Notes: a model not told the origin generated them from the sequence alone. Shown: positions 1 to 7,782, counted from the stretch's first letter. The stretch is 28,693 bases of DNA from Bacteroidota bacterium (GCA_023443765.1 JAEZTA010000009.1:1-28693); one strand, 5' to 3'. Program-made: numbers and translations.

Positions 1-241
1 CAACCTCAAGGATAACGTGAACAACGCCATCAACTCGACGCTGTCGCGTACGATCAACACCTCGGGTACGACGCTCGTGACGCTGCTGGCTATCTTCTTC
101 TTCGGCGGTGAGACCATCCGCGGTTTCATCTTCGCGCTGATCATCGGTGTGGTGGTAGGTACCGCTGCCACGATCTTCCTCGCAACGCCGGTCGCTTACG
201 ATCTGATGGCGAAGCGCGCCAAGATCGACGAGGAGAAGTAA
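1..241 (+). CDS. secDF: Protein translocase subunit SecDF, C-terminal end (partial)
   Basis: The gene enters from the left edge in frame from base 2 and stops with TAA at 239-241. The visible residues give an amphipathic stretch with the SecF-like pattern NNAINSTLSRTINTSGTT, followed by two hydrophobic segments (TLVTLLAIFFFGG and FIFALIIGVVVGTAATIFLATPV) and a short charged tail. This matches the end of the SecF half of the SecD/SecF inner-membrane complex, which uses the proton gradient to help pull secreted proteins out of the Sec channel. In Bacteroidota SecD and SecF are usually fused, so a single secDF gene is likely, but the fusion cannot be seen here. A rho-independent terminator follows within about 25 nt, so this gene ends its transcription unit. 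Confidence 0.85.
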   Translation, partial: NLKDNVNNAINSTLSRTINTSGTTLVTLLAIFFFGGETIRGFIFALIIGVVVGTAATIFLATPVAYDLMAKRAKIDEEK

Positions 242-263
242 TACCTCTTAATATACGTCTGAA

Positions 264-298
264 ACGGACTGCACCTTCGGGCGCGGTCCGTTTTTTTT
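264..298 (+). terminator. Rho-independent terminator after secDF
   Basis: A 9-bp stem (ACGGACTGC at 264-272 with GCGGTCCGT at 283-291, one T-G wobble) closes a 10-nt loop and runs straight into eight T residues (291-298). It separates the translocase gene from the next operon. Confidence 0.9.
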
Positions 299-337
299 AC
301 GAAGGGGACCGCAAGCGGTTTCGGACGTTCAAATAAA

Positions 338-369
338 TTTGGCATTGCTCCCGGGTTGTATTATCTTTG
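338..369 (+). promoter_or_regulatory. Bacteroidota-type sigma-ABfr promoter for the coaE-folP operon
   Basis: TTTG at 338-341 is followed after 20 nt by TATCTTTG at 362-369, an exact match to the known Bacteroidota primary promoter (-33 TTTG, -7 TAnnTTTG). It sits just after the secDF terminator. Transcription would start about 75-80 nt before the first gene of the operon at 454. Confidence 0.75.
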
Positions 370-453
370 TGAAAGTAAACTTCGACGAAGGCAGCCGCGC
401 GCCGGCAATTCGGATATTGGCCTGCACCGTCTTTGTAAAAAGCATTTTGGGGT

Positions 454-849
454 ATGGAAAATTGGTTGAAATGGATGCACCGCTACGTGTCGCCGGTCTT
501 TCTGGCGTTGCTCGTCGCGTCGTTCATCCTGTGGTATATCGCGAAACTGAGTTATACGTACACTACCGAACAGATCGTGAAGGTGAGTGTCGACGGACAG
601 CCTTTCGAGGTGACGTGCGTGGTCGAGGGCGTTGGAACGAATCTCTTCGGCTACCGGGTCTACATGAGCAAGACGCTGCGCATCCCGTTTGCCGAGCTCA
701 AAACGAAGCGTTCGCACGAGGAGGGGCACGAGGGTAAACTCATCGTCGACCCCCAGTCGCTGCAAAATGCTCTTGCGACCCGTTTCAGTGACATTAAAAT
801 CATCTCCGTGGGCGATATTCCCGAAATTAACGTTCCCGAGAAACCATGA
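454..849 (+). CDS. YbbR-like short membrane-anchored protein
   Basis: A 131-residue protein with one N-terminal transmembrane segment at about residues 13-31 (VSPVFLALLVASFILWYIA). A soluble part of about 100 residues follows, rich in beta-type alternation and ending in the conserved-looking stretch SLQNALATRFSDIKIISVGDIPEI. Many Bacteroidales carry a YbbR-like gene directly before coaE, and I recall a similar N-terminal anchor and a similar tail in those proteins. That is the basis of the call, and it is weaker than a domain match. YbbR domains elsewhere occur in several copies per protein, so this would be a reduced form. It is the first gene after the promoter and overlaps coaE by 4 nt (ATGA), so the two are probably translationally coupled. 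Confidence 0.6.
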   Translation: MENWLKWMHRYVSPVFLALLVASFILWYIAKLSYTYTTEQIVKVSVDGQPFEVTCVVEGVGTNLFGYRVYMSKTLRIPFAELKTKRSHEEGHEGKLIVDPQSLQNALATRFSDIKIISVGDIPEINVPEKP

Positions 850-1439
850 TGAAGGTTGGAATCACAGGCGGTATCGGCAGTGGTAAGAGCACTGTCTGCC
901 GCCTTTTTGCTTTGCGCGGCGTCGCGGTCTATGACTCCGATGCCGGGGCCAAACGGCTGATGATCGACGATCCGGACCTGCGCGCACGCATCGCGGACCG
1001 CTTCGGCGCCGAAGCCTACTCGCAAGGGGCGCTGAACCGCTCGTATCTCGCCGGAAAAGTCTTTTCCGATGCGCAGGCCCTTGCCGACCTGAACGCCATT
1101 GTCCACCCGGCTGTCCGGGCCGATTTCGCCGCCTGGGCCGAACGGCAGGAGGGCGACTATGTGATCCTCGAAAGCGCCATTCTGTTCGATGCCGGATTCG
1201 ACGGGGATGTCGACCGCACGGTCGCCGTCCTTGCCCCCGAGGAGTTGCGCATCGAGCGCACCTGCCGCCGCGATAAGCGCGATCCCGAAGAGGTCCGCCG
1301 CCGTATCGCCGCCCAGCTGGACGACGACACGCTGAGCGAAAAAGCCGATTATATCGTGGTCAATATTTTCGAGGAGGACCTCGAACCCGCCGTTGTGAAA
1401 CTCGATCGTATTTTCAGCCATGAAGCCCGTAATGCCTGA
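846..1439 (+). CDS. coaE: Dephospho-CoA kinase
   Basis: The enzyme phosphorylates the ribose 3'-hydroxyl of dephospho-CoA, the last step of coenzyme A synthesis in the cytoplasm. The 197-residue product has the P-loop GGIGSGKST at residues 8-16, the family segment YDSDAGAKRLM, the HPAVR motif of the CoA-binding lid, ESAILFDAGFD, and the late RRDKRDPEEVRRRIAAQ helix. Length is normal for the family. The start used here is the first ATG of ATGATGA, which overlaps the stop of the preceding gene; the next codon (849) is also ATG and would be equally good. The gene runs into folP with an overlap. Confidence 0.95.
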   Translation: MMKVGITGGIGSGKSTVCRLFALRGVAVYDSDAGAKRLMIDDPDLRARIADRFGAEAYSQGALNRSYLAGKVFSDAQALADLNAIVHPAVRADFAAWAERQEGDYVILESAILFDAGFDGDVDRTVAVLAPEELRIERTCRRDKRDPEEVRRRIAAQLDDDTLSEKADYIVVNIFEEDLEPAVVKLDRIFSHEARNA

Positions 1440-2253
1440 TTTTTCCGTGCCGCGGGTGATGGCGATCCTCAATGTCACCCCCGATTCGTTCTATCCCGGC
1501 AGCCGGACCCCGGAGGCCGAGGCTGTCGAACGCCGTGTCCGGGAGGCTGTGTCCGAAGAGGCGCAGCTGATCGACATCGGAGGTTATTCCTCGCGCCCCG
1601 GGGCCGACGAGGTTTCGCCCGAAGAGGAGTGGCGGCGCGTGAAGCTGGGGGTGGGAACCGTGCGGCGCATGGCTCCCGATCTGACCGTTTCGGTCGATAC
1701 TTTCCGGAGCGAGGTGGCCGCAAAGGCGCTTGAGGCATTCGGCCCGCTGATTATCAACGATATTTCAGCCGGGGAACTCGATCCCGGGATGTTCTCCGTC
1801 GCTGCGAAATACGACGTGCCCTACATCGCCATGCACATGAAGGGCGATCCCAAAACCATGCAGTCGCAGACCGACTACCGGCGCGACATCACCACCGAAG
1901 TCGTGGATTACTTCCGCCGCCGTATCGACGCAATGTTCGCGGCGGGCATTCGGCGGGAAAATATCATCCTCGACCCCGGTTTCGGCTTTGCCAAAACCAC
2001 GGAGCAGAATTACGAACTCCTGGCGGGTCTCGACCGCCTCTGCGCACTGGGTTACCCGGTGCTGGCGGGCCTTTCGCGCAAGTCGATGATCTATAAGGTC
2101 CTCGGTGCGACGCCCGCCGAATCGCTTGCCGGAACGGTGGCCCTGGGGTGGGAGTGCCTGCGCCGGGGAGCGGCGATTCTGCGTGTCCACGACGTGCGGG
2201 AGGCTGTCGACACGGTGCGGATTTTCGAAGCATACAGGCAAAACAGCAGATAG
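1420..2253 (+). CDS. folP: Dihydropteroate synthase
   Basis: The enzyme condenses p-aminobenzoate with dihydropterin pyrophosphate in folate synthesis and is the target of sulfonamides. The 277-residue product carries the diagnostic blocks in order: MAILNVTPDSFYPGSRT near residue 14, IDIGGYSSRPGA near 51 (the sulfonamide-contact loop), IINDIS, MHMKGDPKTMQ, LDPGFGFAKT, LAGLSRKSM and the C-terminal RVHDV. All look intact and there is no sign of the sul-type insertion. The first in-frame ATG (1420) overlaps coaE by 20 nt. A second ATG at 1432 overlaps by 8 nt and could be the true start, since either leaves the first conserved block complete. Confidence 0.95.
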   Translation: MKPVMPDFSVPRVMAILNVTPDSFYPGSRTPEAEAVERRVREAVSEEAQLIDIGGYSSRPGADEVSPEEEWRRVKLGVGTVRRMAPDLTVSVDTFRSEVAAKALEAFGPLIINDISAGELDPGMFSVAAKYDVPYIAMHMKGDPKTMQSQTDYRRDITTEVVDYFRRRIDAMFAAGIRRENIILDPGFGFAKTTEQNYELLAGLDRLCALGYPVLAGLSRKSMIYKVLGATPAESLAGTVALGWECLRRGAAILRVHDVREAVDTVRIFEAYRQNSR

Positions 2254-2255
2254 CT

Positions 2256-3050
2256 ATGGCAAACGAACGACCTGCGGCGAATGCCGCTGACAAGCCGGGC
2301 AGCAAGCCCGCACACCGTTCCCGGCATCGGTCGGGGCGTCCGGGCCGTCCTGCGGCGGGTGCGCCTGCCGCGAAGTCCGGACAGCGCTGGACTTGGCGGG
2401 ACTATGCGTTGCAACTTTCGGTGGTCATCATCGGTATCGTGGTGACGTTCGTGGGTTCGGACCTCATTTCCCGCTGGTCGCGCCAGCGGCAGGTTCGGAT
2501 GAACATGCAGTTGATCGTCGAGGAGTTGAACACCAACCGTGATCTTGCGAAATACGTCTGCGAAAAACTCGAATACGACCGCCGGGGTATGCTGATGCTC
2601 CAGTCGTACGATATGGAGGTCGGGGACATCCCCGTCGACTCGTTGCACCGGTATGACCTGCTTATGGGCGCCCACCGTAGTTTCGTGCTCCAGGAAGACG
2701 CGCTGGAGGTGCTGAAAGCCTCGGGAGCTATTTCGTCGGTCGGCGACAAGCAATTTCTGATGACGCTTCTGGGATGTTACAACAAACTGAAAATGTTCGG
2801 CCAGAACGTCGACTCCTACAACGTGCGCAAGACCGATGCGCTGAACCATCTGTTTGTCAACGGTTCGGATGTCAACCTGAATACCAACGACCCGCGGGGC
2901 ATGTGGAAGTCGGTGCTGTCGGACCCGCTCTGCTCGGCTTTCATCGGAACTTCGGCCTATTATTTCGGCGGCAGCGACTATTTCGTCGAAACATTGCGCA
3001 ATGTCGATGAAGTCCTCGCCGCCATCAACGAAAAATACAGCTTCCAATGA
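2256..3050 (+). CDS. Hypothetical single-pass membrane protein
   Basis: A 264-residue protein of unknown function. The first 45 residues are basic and rich in Ala, Pro and Gly, probably disordered and cytoplasmic. One strong transmembrane helix follows at about residues 51-68 (LQLSVVIIGIVVTFVGSDL), then a mostly helical domain starting with RWSRQRQVRMNMQLIVEELNTNRDL. The layout resembles the small Bacteroidota family DUF6090 (a hydrophobic helix followed by a charged helix and a helical domain), but I cannot confirm homology by eye. An upstream in-frame start at 2148 lies inside folP and would add an implausible arginine-rich leader. ATG 2256 lies 2 nt after the folP stop and fits the operon spacing. 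The end overlaps the next gene by ATGA. Confidence 0.75.
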   Translation: MANERPAANAADKPGSKPAHRSRHRSGRPGRPAAGAPAAKSGQRWTWRDYALQLSVVIIGIVVTFVGSDLISRWSRQRQVRMNMQLIVEELNTNRDLAKYVCEKLEYDRRGMLMLQSYDMEVGDIPVDSLHRYDLLMGAHRSFVLQEDALEVLKASGAISSVGDKQFLMTLLGCYNKLKMFGQNVDSYNVRKTDALNHLFVNGSDVNLNTNDPRGMWKSVLSDPLCSAFIGTSAYYFGGSDYFVETLRNVDEVLAAINEKYSFQ

Positions 3051-3715
3051 TAAAAGTCACGGATATACACAAAAGTTTCGGCGCGCTCGAAGTGCTGAAA
3101 GGCGTTTCGCTCGACGTGGCGCAGGGCGAGGTGGTCTCCATCGTGGGGGCCAGCGGCGCCGGAAAGACCACGCTTCTGCAAATCATCGGCACGTTGTCGC
3201 GTCCCGACAGCGGCCGTGTCGAAATCGACGGGCGCGATGTCTCGGCCTTAGGCGACAAAGCCCTGTCGCAGTTCCGCAACGAGCGCATCGGGTTCGTCTT
3301 CCAGTTCCACCACCTCCTGGCCGAGTTCTCGGCCTTTGAGAACGTCTGCATTCCGGGGCTGATCGGGCGGCGTCCCCGCGCCGAGGTCGAACGTCGTGCC
3401 GCGGAACTGCTCGATATGATGGGCCTCACGGCCCGCCGCGACCATAAACCCGGACAACTCTCCGGCGGCGAACAGCAGCGTGTGGCCATTGCCCGCGCGC
3501 TGGTCAATTCGCCTGCCGTGCTGCTGGCCGACGAGCCTTCGGGCAACCTCGATTCGCACAACCGCGACGAAATCCACCGCCTGTTCTTCGACCTGCGCGA
3601 GCGGCTCGGCCAGACCATCGTGATCGTGACCCACGACGAGAACCTCGCCGCGATGGCCGACCGGAAGATCACCATGTCCGACGGTCTGATCGTCGGCGGC
3701 GAAACGGTCAGGTAG
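3047..3715 (+). CDS. lolD: LolD-like ABC transporter ATP-binding protein
   Basis: A 222-residue nucleotide-binding subunit with Walker A GASGAGKTT (34-42), Q-loop Gln86, signature LSGGEQQ (138-144), Walker B VLLADEP (158-164) and H-loop His196. Size, the FVFQFHHLLAEFSAFENV segment and the ADEPSGNLD block place it in the LolD/MacB/FtsE-type subfamily, whose partners extract lipoproteins or substrates from the inner membrane. LolD is the usual annotation for this gene in Bacteroidota. No LolC/E permease lies in the window, so the partner must be encoded elsewhere and the substrate is inferred only. It overlaps the preceding membrane protein by 4 nt and the following subtilase starts 1 nt after it. 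Confidence 0.85.
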   Translation: MIKVTDIHKSFGALEVLKGVSLDVAQGEVVSIVGASGAGKTTLLQIIGTLSRPDSGRVEIDGRDVSALGDKALSQFRNERIGFVFQFHHLLAEFSAFENVCIPGLIGRRPRAEVERRAAELLDMMGLTARRDHKPGQLSGGEQQRVAIARALVNSPAVLLADEPSGNLDSHNRDEIHRLFFDLRERLGQTIVIVTHDENLAAMADRKITMSDGLIVGGETVR

Positions 3716-3716
3716 C

Positions 3717-4700
3717 ATGAAAAAACTGGTGCTTCTGCTCCTGGCGGCCCTTGCTGCTTATGGTATATGGGACCTCGTGCGCGAAGTGCGCGGGGCCTGG
3801 ACCACGGGCTATTCCCGGACCTATTCGCACGCCATCGGCCAGACGATGTGCCCGGCCTTCGACTCGCTGAACCTCAGCGGACGGAATATCCGCATCGGGG
3901 TGCTCGACGCGGGCTTCGGGGGATTCCGTACGAACCGCTGGACGCGCGGGCTGCATGTCGCGGCCTGGAAGGATTTCACAGGCGGTGAGGATGACGCGCT
4001 TTTCGACGCCGACGCTGAGGATCACGGCACGAAGGTCTGCACCAACCTCGGGGGCCGTTCGGGCGATACGATCTGCGGACTGGCGTGGGGTGCGACATAT
4101 TACCTTGCCAAAACGGATTGCGCCGCAGTCGAGCCGCGTGCCGAAGAGCAGCAGATGATCCGCGGCATCGAGTGGCTCCTGTCGCACGATGTCGATGTGA
4201 TCTCCTCGTCGCTCAGCTATATGACCTTTGACGATTTCGACGGCTATACGCCCGCGATGCTCGACGGCCGCACATCGACGCTCTCGCGCTACCTCGACAG
4301 CCTGCTTACAGCGCGCCCCGGCCTTGTTTTTGTGCAGAGCGCCGGCAACGAGGGCGACAAGGAGTGGCGCTATATCTGCTTTCCGGCCGATGTCCGGCAG
4401 GCCATTACCGTCGGGTCGTGTGACTTCGACGGCAAGTCGCGCTACCGTTCCAGCAGCGTCGGACGTGAAGATGCCGGCTATGTAAAACCCGATTTCGTGG
4501 TCGGAGCCTCCCCGATAGGAACCTCGTTTTCTACGCCCGTCATTTCGGGCCTCTGCGCCTGCCTGCTCGAATACCGCCGCATGGAGCGCGATTCGCTGAT
4601 CGGCCTGTTGCGGGCTTCGGCGATGAATGCCGCCGCTCCCGGGTGCGAATTGGGTTACGGCATTCCCCGGACCGAATTTTTCCTCAAACAGCTTCGATAG
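3717..4700 (+). CDS. S8 family (subtilisin-like) serine peptidase
   Basis: A compact 327-residue subtilase. The catalytic triad is visible: Asp64 in IGVLDAGFGG, His103 in EDHGTKV, and Ser270 in GTSFSTP. The oxyanion-hole Asn211 is in SAGNEGD. The N-terminus is a hydrophobic signal or anchor (residues 3-20, with no clear signal peptidase site), so the enzyme is exported or membrane tethered in the periplasm. There is no inhibitor-type prodomain and no C-terminal sorting domain, which makes it smaller than most secreted subtilases. It sits 1 nt after lolD and 1 nt before a TIGR02757 gene in a housekeeping operon, suggesting a constitutive envelope role rather than nutrient digestion. The substrate is unknown. 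Confidence 0.88.
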   Translation: MKKLVLLLLAALAAYGIWDLVREVRGAWTTGYSRTYSHAIGQTMCPAFDSLNLSGRNIRIGVLDAGFGGFRTNRWTRGLHVAAWKDFTGGEDDALFDADAEDHGTKVCTNLGGRSGDTICGLAWGATYYLAKTDCAAVEPRAEEQQMIRGIEWLLSHDVDVISSSLSYMTFDDFDGYTPAMLDGRTSTLSRYLDSLLTARPGLVFVQSAGNEGDKEWRYICFPADVRQAITVGSCDFDGKSRYRSSSVGREDAGYVKPDFVVGASPIGTSFSTPVISGLCACLLEYRRMERDSLIGLLRASAMNAAAPGCELGYGIPRTEFFLKQLR

Positions 4701-4701
4701 T

Positions 4702-5469
4702 ATGGACTCTCTGCGCGAACTGCTCGAACGCTTCCACGACAAGTACAACAGCCCCGATTTCATTGCTGACGACCCGATTTCGGTTCCGCACCGCTATACG
4801 GACCGTGCCGACCGGGAGATCGCGGGCTTTTTTGCCGCCACGATCGCCTGGGGCAACCGCAAAGCCATCGTTCGCAGCGGCCACCGCATGATGCACTTCA
4901 TGGACGACGCTCCGGCAGACTTCGTGCGCAATGCTTCGGAACGCGAACTGGCGCTGCTCTCCTCCTATGTCCACCGGACTTTCAACGGGCAGGACCTGCG
5001 CGATTTCGTGCTGGCGCTGCGGCGTATGGAGGAGTGCCACGGAGGTATCGGGGCCTTCTTCGAAAGCCGTTATGCGGCTACGCAGAGCATGCCTGCCGTG
5101 CTGGCCGACTTCCGGCGCGAGTTTTTCGCCGGGGACCATGCACCGAGGTGCGAGAAACACCTCTCGTCGATCGAGAAGGGTGCGGCCTGCAAGCGGCTCT
5201 GCATGTACCTGCGCTGGATGGTGCGCCGCGACGACCGGGGCGTGGATTTCGGCGAGTGGCAGGGGATTCCGATGTCGGCCCTCTATCTTCCGCTCGATGT
5301 CCATGTCGGCGACATGGCTCGTGCGCTGGGGTTGCTTACCCGCCGCCAGAACGACTGGCGTGCCGTCGAGGAACTAACTGCCGCCCTGCGCGCATTCGAC
5401 CCCGAAGATCCTGCGCGGTACGATTTTTCGTTGTTCGGTGCGGGCATTGACGGTTATCTCAATGCCTGA
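4702..5469 (+). CDS. TIGR02757 (DUF2400) family protein
   Basis: A 255-residue protein matching the uncharacterised TIGR02757/DUF2400 family common in Bacteroidota. Recognisable segments are the start LRELLERFHDKYNSPDFI, the block DPISVPHRYTDRADREIAGF followed by AWGNRKAI, and the C-terminal half with KRLCMYLRWMVRRD and GIPMSALYLPLDVHVG. The family is predicted to be a helical protein related to helix-hairpin-helix DNA glycosylases, and the last half here resembles that pattern. No activity has been proven to my knowledge. The start at 4702, 1 nt after the subtilase stop, gives the expected family N-terminus; an in-frame ATG at 4627 lies inside the previous gene and is less likely. The end overlaps the next gene by 8 nt. 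Confidence 0.85.
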   Translation: MDSLRELLERFHDKYNSPDFIADDPISVPHRYTDRADREIAGFFAATIAWGNRKAIVRSGHRMMHFMDDAPADFVRNASERELALLSSYVHRTFNGQDLRDFVLALRRMEECHGGIGAFFESRYAATQSMPAVLADFRREFFAGDHAPRCEKHLSSIEKGAACKRLCMYLRWMVRRDDRGVDFGEWQGIPMSALYLPLDVHVGDMARALGLLTRRQNDWRAVEELTAALRAFDPEDPARYDFSLFGAGIDGYLNA

Positions 5470-6172
5470 TATGTTCCGTTTCAAACAATTCACCGTCCGT
5501 CAGGACCGCTGTTCGATGAAGGTCGGCACCGATGGTGTCCTGCTGGGTGCATGGGCCGGGGTGGGGCCGCAGGACGTGCGGATGCTCGACGTGGGTGCGG
5601 GCACGGGGCTGATCGCCCTGATGCTGGCCCAGCGTGCGCCGGGGGCGCATATTACGGGCGTCGACATCGACGATGTCGCGCAGGCCTGCGAGAATGCCGC
5701 CGCCTCGCCGTGGGGCGACCGGATCGCGTTCCGGCAGTGCCCTGTGCAGGAGTTCGAAGCCCCGGAACCATTTGACCTGATTGTTTCCAATCCGCCGTTC
5801 TTTGTCGATTCGCTCACCTGCCCCGACGAGGGGCGCACCACGGCGCGCCATGCCGTGCACCTTCCGTTTGACGAACTGCGCGACGCCGTCCTGCGGCTGC
5901 TGACTCCCGCGGGGCGTTTCGCCGTTGTGCTCCCCACGACCGAGGCCGGGCGTTTTCTCGGCGTCTGCGAAGGCCGGCTCGGCCTCACGCGCCGTACCGA
6001 TGTGCGGACCACGCCCCGCCGCCCGGCCAAACGGGTGCTGATGGAGTTTTCCCGGGCAGGCGAAACAACCGCTGCTCCCGAGGTTTCGGAACTGGTCATC
6101 GGCACGGGTGAACACGAATGTTATACTCCCGCATACCGAGCCCTGACCCGTGATTTTTACCTGAAATTTTGA
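5462..6172 (+). CDS. trmN6: tRNA1(Val) (adenine37-N6)-methyltransferase, TrmN6/YfiC-like
   Basis: A 236-residue Rossmann-fold methyltransferase. The SAM-binding motif I is LDVGAGTGL (residues 42-50) and the N6-adenine catalytic motif is NPPF (110-113, within IVSNPPFFVDS). The N-terminal FRFKQFTVRQDRCSMKVGTDGVLLGAW is typical of YfiC, the enzyme that methylates A37 of valine tRNA. Its ATG at 5462 overlaps the previous gene by 8 nt; ATG 5471 (MFRF) is an alternative. It is the last gene of the operon. There is no hairpin terminator after it, and the promoter of the next gene starts on its stop codon. Confidence 0.88.
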   Translation: MPDMFRFKQFTVRQDRCSMKVGTDGVLLGAWAGVGPQDVRMLDVGAGTGLIALMLAQRAPGAHITGVDIDDVAQACENAAASPWGDRIAFRQCPVQEFEAPEPFDLIVSNPPFFVDSLTCPDEGRTTARHAVHLPFDELRDAVLRLLTPAGRFAVVLPTTEAGRFLGVCEGRLGLTRRTDVRTTPRRPAKRVLMEFSRAGETTAAPEVSELVIGTGEHECYTPAYRALTRDFYLKF

Positions 6173-6198
6173 CGACACGCGAAAATAAGCTACATTTG
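6168..6198 (+). promoter_or_regulatory. Bacteroidota-type promoter for the DUF4831 gene
   Basis: TTTG at 6168-6171 and TACATTTG at 6191-6198 are separated by 19 nt, an exact -33/-7 pair for the Bacteroidota primary sigma factor. The -33 element overlaps the last codons and stop of the trmN6-like gene. The next ATG is at 6225, leaving a leader of roughly 20 nt. Confidence 0.75.
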
Positions 6199-6224
6199 TG
6201 AAACCGCATTAAAATTTTCGGACC

Positions 6225-7118
6225 ATGAAACTCAGACTTTTGGCATTTGCCCTGCTGCTTTCGGGCGGCGTCTCGGCCCAGAATCCATACATCGCCCTGC
6301 AGGGTGCAAACGAAACCGCCGGCGGCATTACCGTCGCCCAGCCCCGCACGATCCTCGCCGTCGACGTTACCGTCGAGCGCGACGTGACCCTCAGCGGCCC
6401 CTATGCGCGCTATGCACAGAAATACCTCGGGGTGCGCGCTCCGCTCACCGACAAGACGACGTGGAGCGTCACGGGGGCGCAGATCGCGCTGCTCGACGGC
6501 GACACCTACCTCAATGCTGCGGCTCCCGCCCCGGCATCGACCCGCCTTTTCTCGCATACTTCTTCCGACCAGGAGTTCGCACGCCTGCAGCCCGATAAGA
6601 CCGACATGACGGTTCCCGCGCTGGAGGATGCCGCACGCGCCGCCGCGACGCAGATTTTCTCGCTGCGCCGCCACCGCATCGAACTGGTCACGGGTGAAGC
6701 CGGGGAAAATGTCTTCGGCGAAGGTCTGAAAGCCGCATTGGAGGAGATCGACCGCATGGAGCAGAGCTACCTGGAACTGTTCCTCGGCAAGCGGGTCGTT
6801 TCGACCGAAACCCGCCGTTATGTGGTCTATCCGCAGGCCGATAAGAAACAATACATCGTCTGCCGCTTCAGCCCGGCTGCCGGACTGCTTCCTGACACCG
6901 ACCTTTCGGGCGACATCGTGCTGCTGCAGATTGAGCCTTCGGGCGCTGCGAAGAGCGACCTTGAAGCCAGCCCGAAGGAGACCAATGTCGTGGCGTGCCG
7001 CGTGGCCGATCCCTCGACCTGCATCGTGATTTCGGGCGGCCGCGAATATGCCCGCGCCGTGCTCCCGATCTTCGAATTCGGTCGTACGATCAACGTCGCT
7101 CTGCCGCGCCGCAAATAA
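6225..7118 (+). CDS. DUF4831 family secreted protein
   Basis: A 297-residue protein with a clear cleavable signal peptide (MKLRLLAFALLLSGGVSAQ, cleavage expected after Ala-Gln), so it is periplasmic or attached to the outer membrane. The mature part resembles the Bacteroidota-only DUF4831 family: an early block with LAVDVTVERDVTLSGPYARYAQKYLG, a central helical segment LKAALEEIDRMEQSYLELFLGK, and a C-terminal end reading VLPIFEFGRTINVALP. The function of this family is not known. It has its own promoter and is followed after 7 nt by the AlkD-like gene, with which it is likely co-transcribed. Confidence 0.75.
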   Translation: MKLRLLAFALLLSGGVSAQNPYIALQGANETAGGITVAQPRTILAVDVTVERDVTLSGPYARYAQKYLGVRAPLTDKTTWSVTGAQIALLDGDTYLNAAAPAPASTRLFSHTSSDQEFARLQPDKTDMTVPALEDAARAAATQIFSLRRHRIELVTGEAGENVFGEGLKAALEEIDRMEQSYLELFLGKRVVSTETRRYVVYPQADKKQYIVCRFSPAAGLLPDTDLSGDIVLLQIEPSGAAKSDLEASPKETNVVACRVADPSTCIVISGGREYARAVLPIFEFGRTINVALPRRK

Positions 7119-7125
7119 TTTTCCG

Positions 7126-7782
7126 ATGGATTTCACCTCCCGCATGGCGGCATTGCTCGGGGCGTTCCGCCGCGAGCGTAACGGTGCTGTCGCCGACTCG
7201 ATGCGCTTCTACGGCATGCCTTACGGGCTGAACTACGGCGTGAGCCTCCCGACGCTCCGCATGCTGGCCCGCGCCGAAGCCCCCGATTACGATTTCGCCA
7301 AATACCTTTGGCGGCAGGATGTCCGCGAGTTGCGCCTCGCTGCGCTGCACGTCGCCGATCCCGCACGTCTCTCGCCCGAAGAATTCGCCTTCTGGGGCGC
7401 CGGACTTCTCAACTCCGAGTTGGCCGGGGAGGCCGCCTTCGCCCTGCTGGGCCGCATCGAAACTTTCCCGCAACTGTTCGGGGAGTGGATTGCGCCCGAT
7501 GCCGGATACCTGCGGCAATATGCCGTCCTGATGGCCGCCGCTCGTGTCCCGCAGCCCTCTTTGGCGTGGGTTGATCCTGCTGCCGATGCTGTCCACCGGG
7601 CCGCCGTTGCCGGCGCTGCGGAAGCGCACCTGCTGGCCCAGGGAGCCGCGGCGTTGTTCACGACGCTCGGGACCCGAAACGAAGAGAGCCGGCAGGCGGT
7701 GCTCCGCGCAGTCGGTTCTCTCGGCTCACTCCCTGCCGAAGACTACGTCCACGAGGAGCTGGCCTGGCGATTGGAGGTTTAG
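7126..7782 (+). CDS. AlkD-like DNA alkylation repair protein
   Basis: A 218-residue, almost entirely alpha-helical protein with repeating helix pairs. The segment FYGMPYGLNYGVSLPTLRMLAR followed by YDFAKYLWRQDVRELRLAALHV is characteristic of Bacteroidota members of the AlkD/HEAT-like repair family (PF08713), which remove bulky or cationic alkylated bases without base flipping. Catalytic residues cannot be assigned with certainty by eye. The start at 7126 is 7 nt after the previous gene; an upstream in-frame ATG at 7048 lies inside DUF4831 and is unlikely. The gene ends tail-to-tail with the thioredoxin gene, sharing four bases of stop codons, with no terminator between them. Confidence 0.65.
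   Translation: MDFTSRMAALLGAFRRERNGAVADSMRFYGMPYGLNYGVSLPTLRMLARAEAPDYDFAKYLWRQDVRELRLAALHVADPARLSPEEFAFWGAGLLNSELAGEAAFALLGRIETFPQLFGEWIAPDAGYLRQYAVLMAAARVPQPSLAWVDPAADAVHRAAVAGAAEAHLLAQGAAALFTTLGTRNEESRQAVLRAVGSLGSLPAEDYVHEELAWRLEV

Noticed and set aside
339..737. A 132-codon plus-strand frame beginning inside the promoter region
   Set aside because: Its start lies within the promoter, upstream of any plausible transcription start. The overlapping frame at 454-849 has a proper membrane anchor and couples to coaE.
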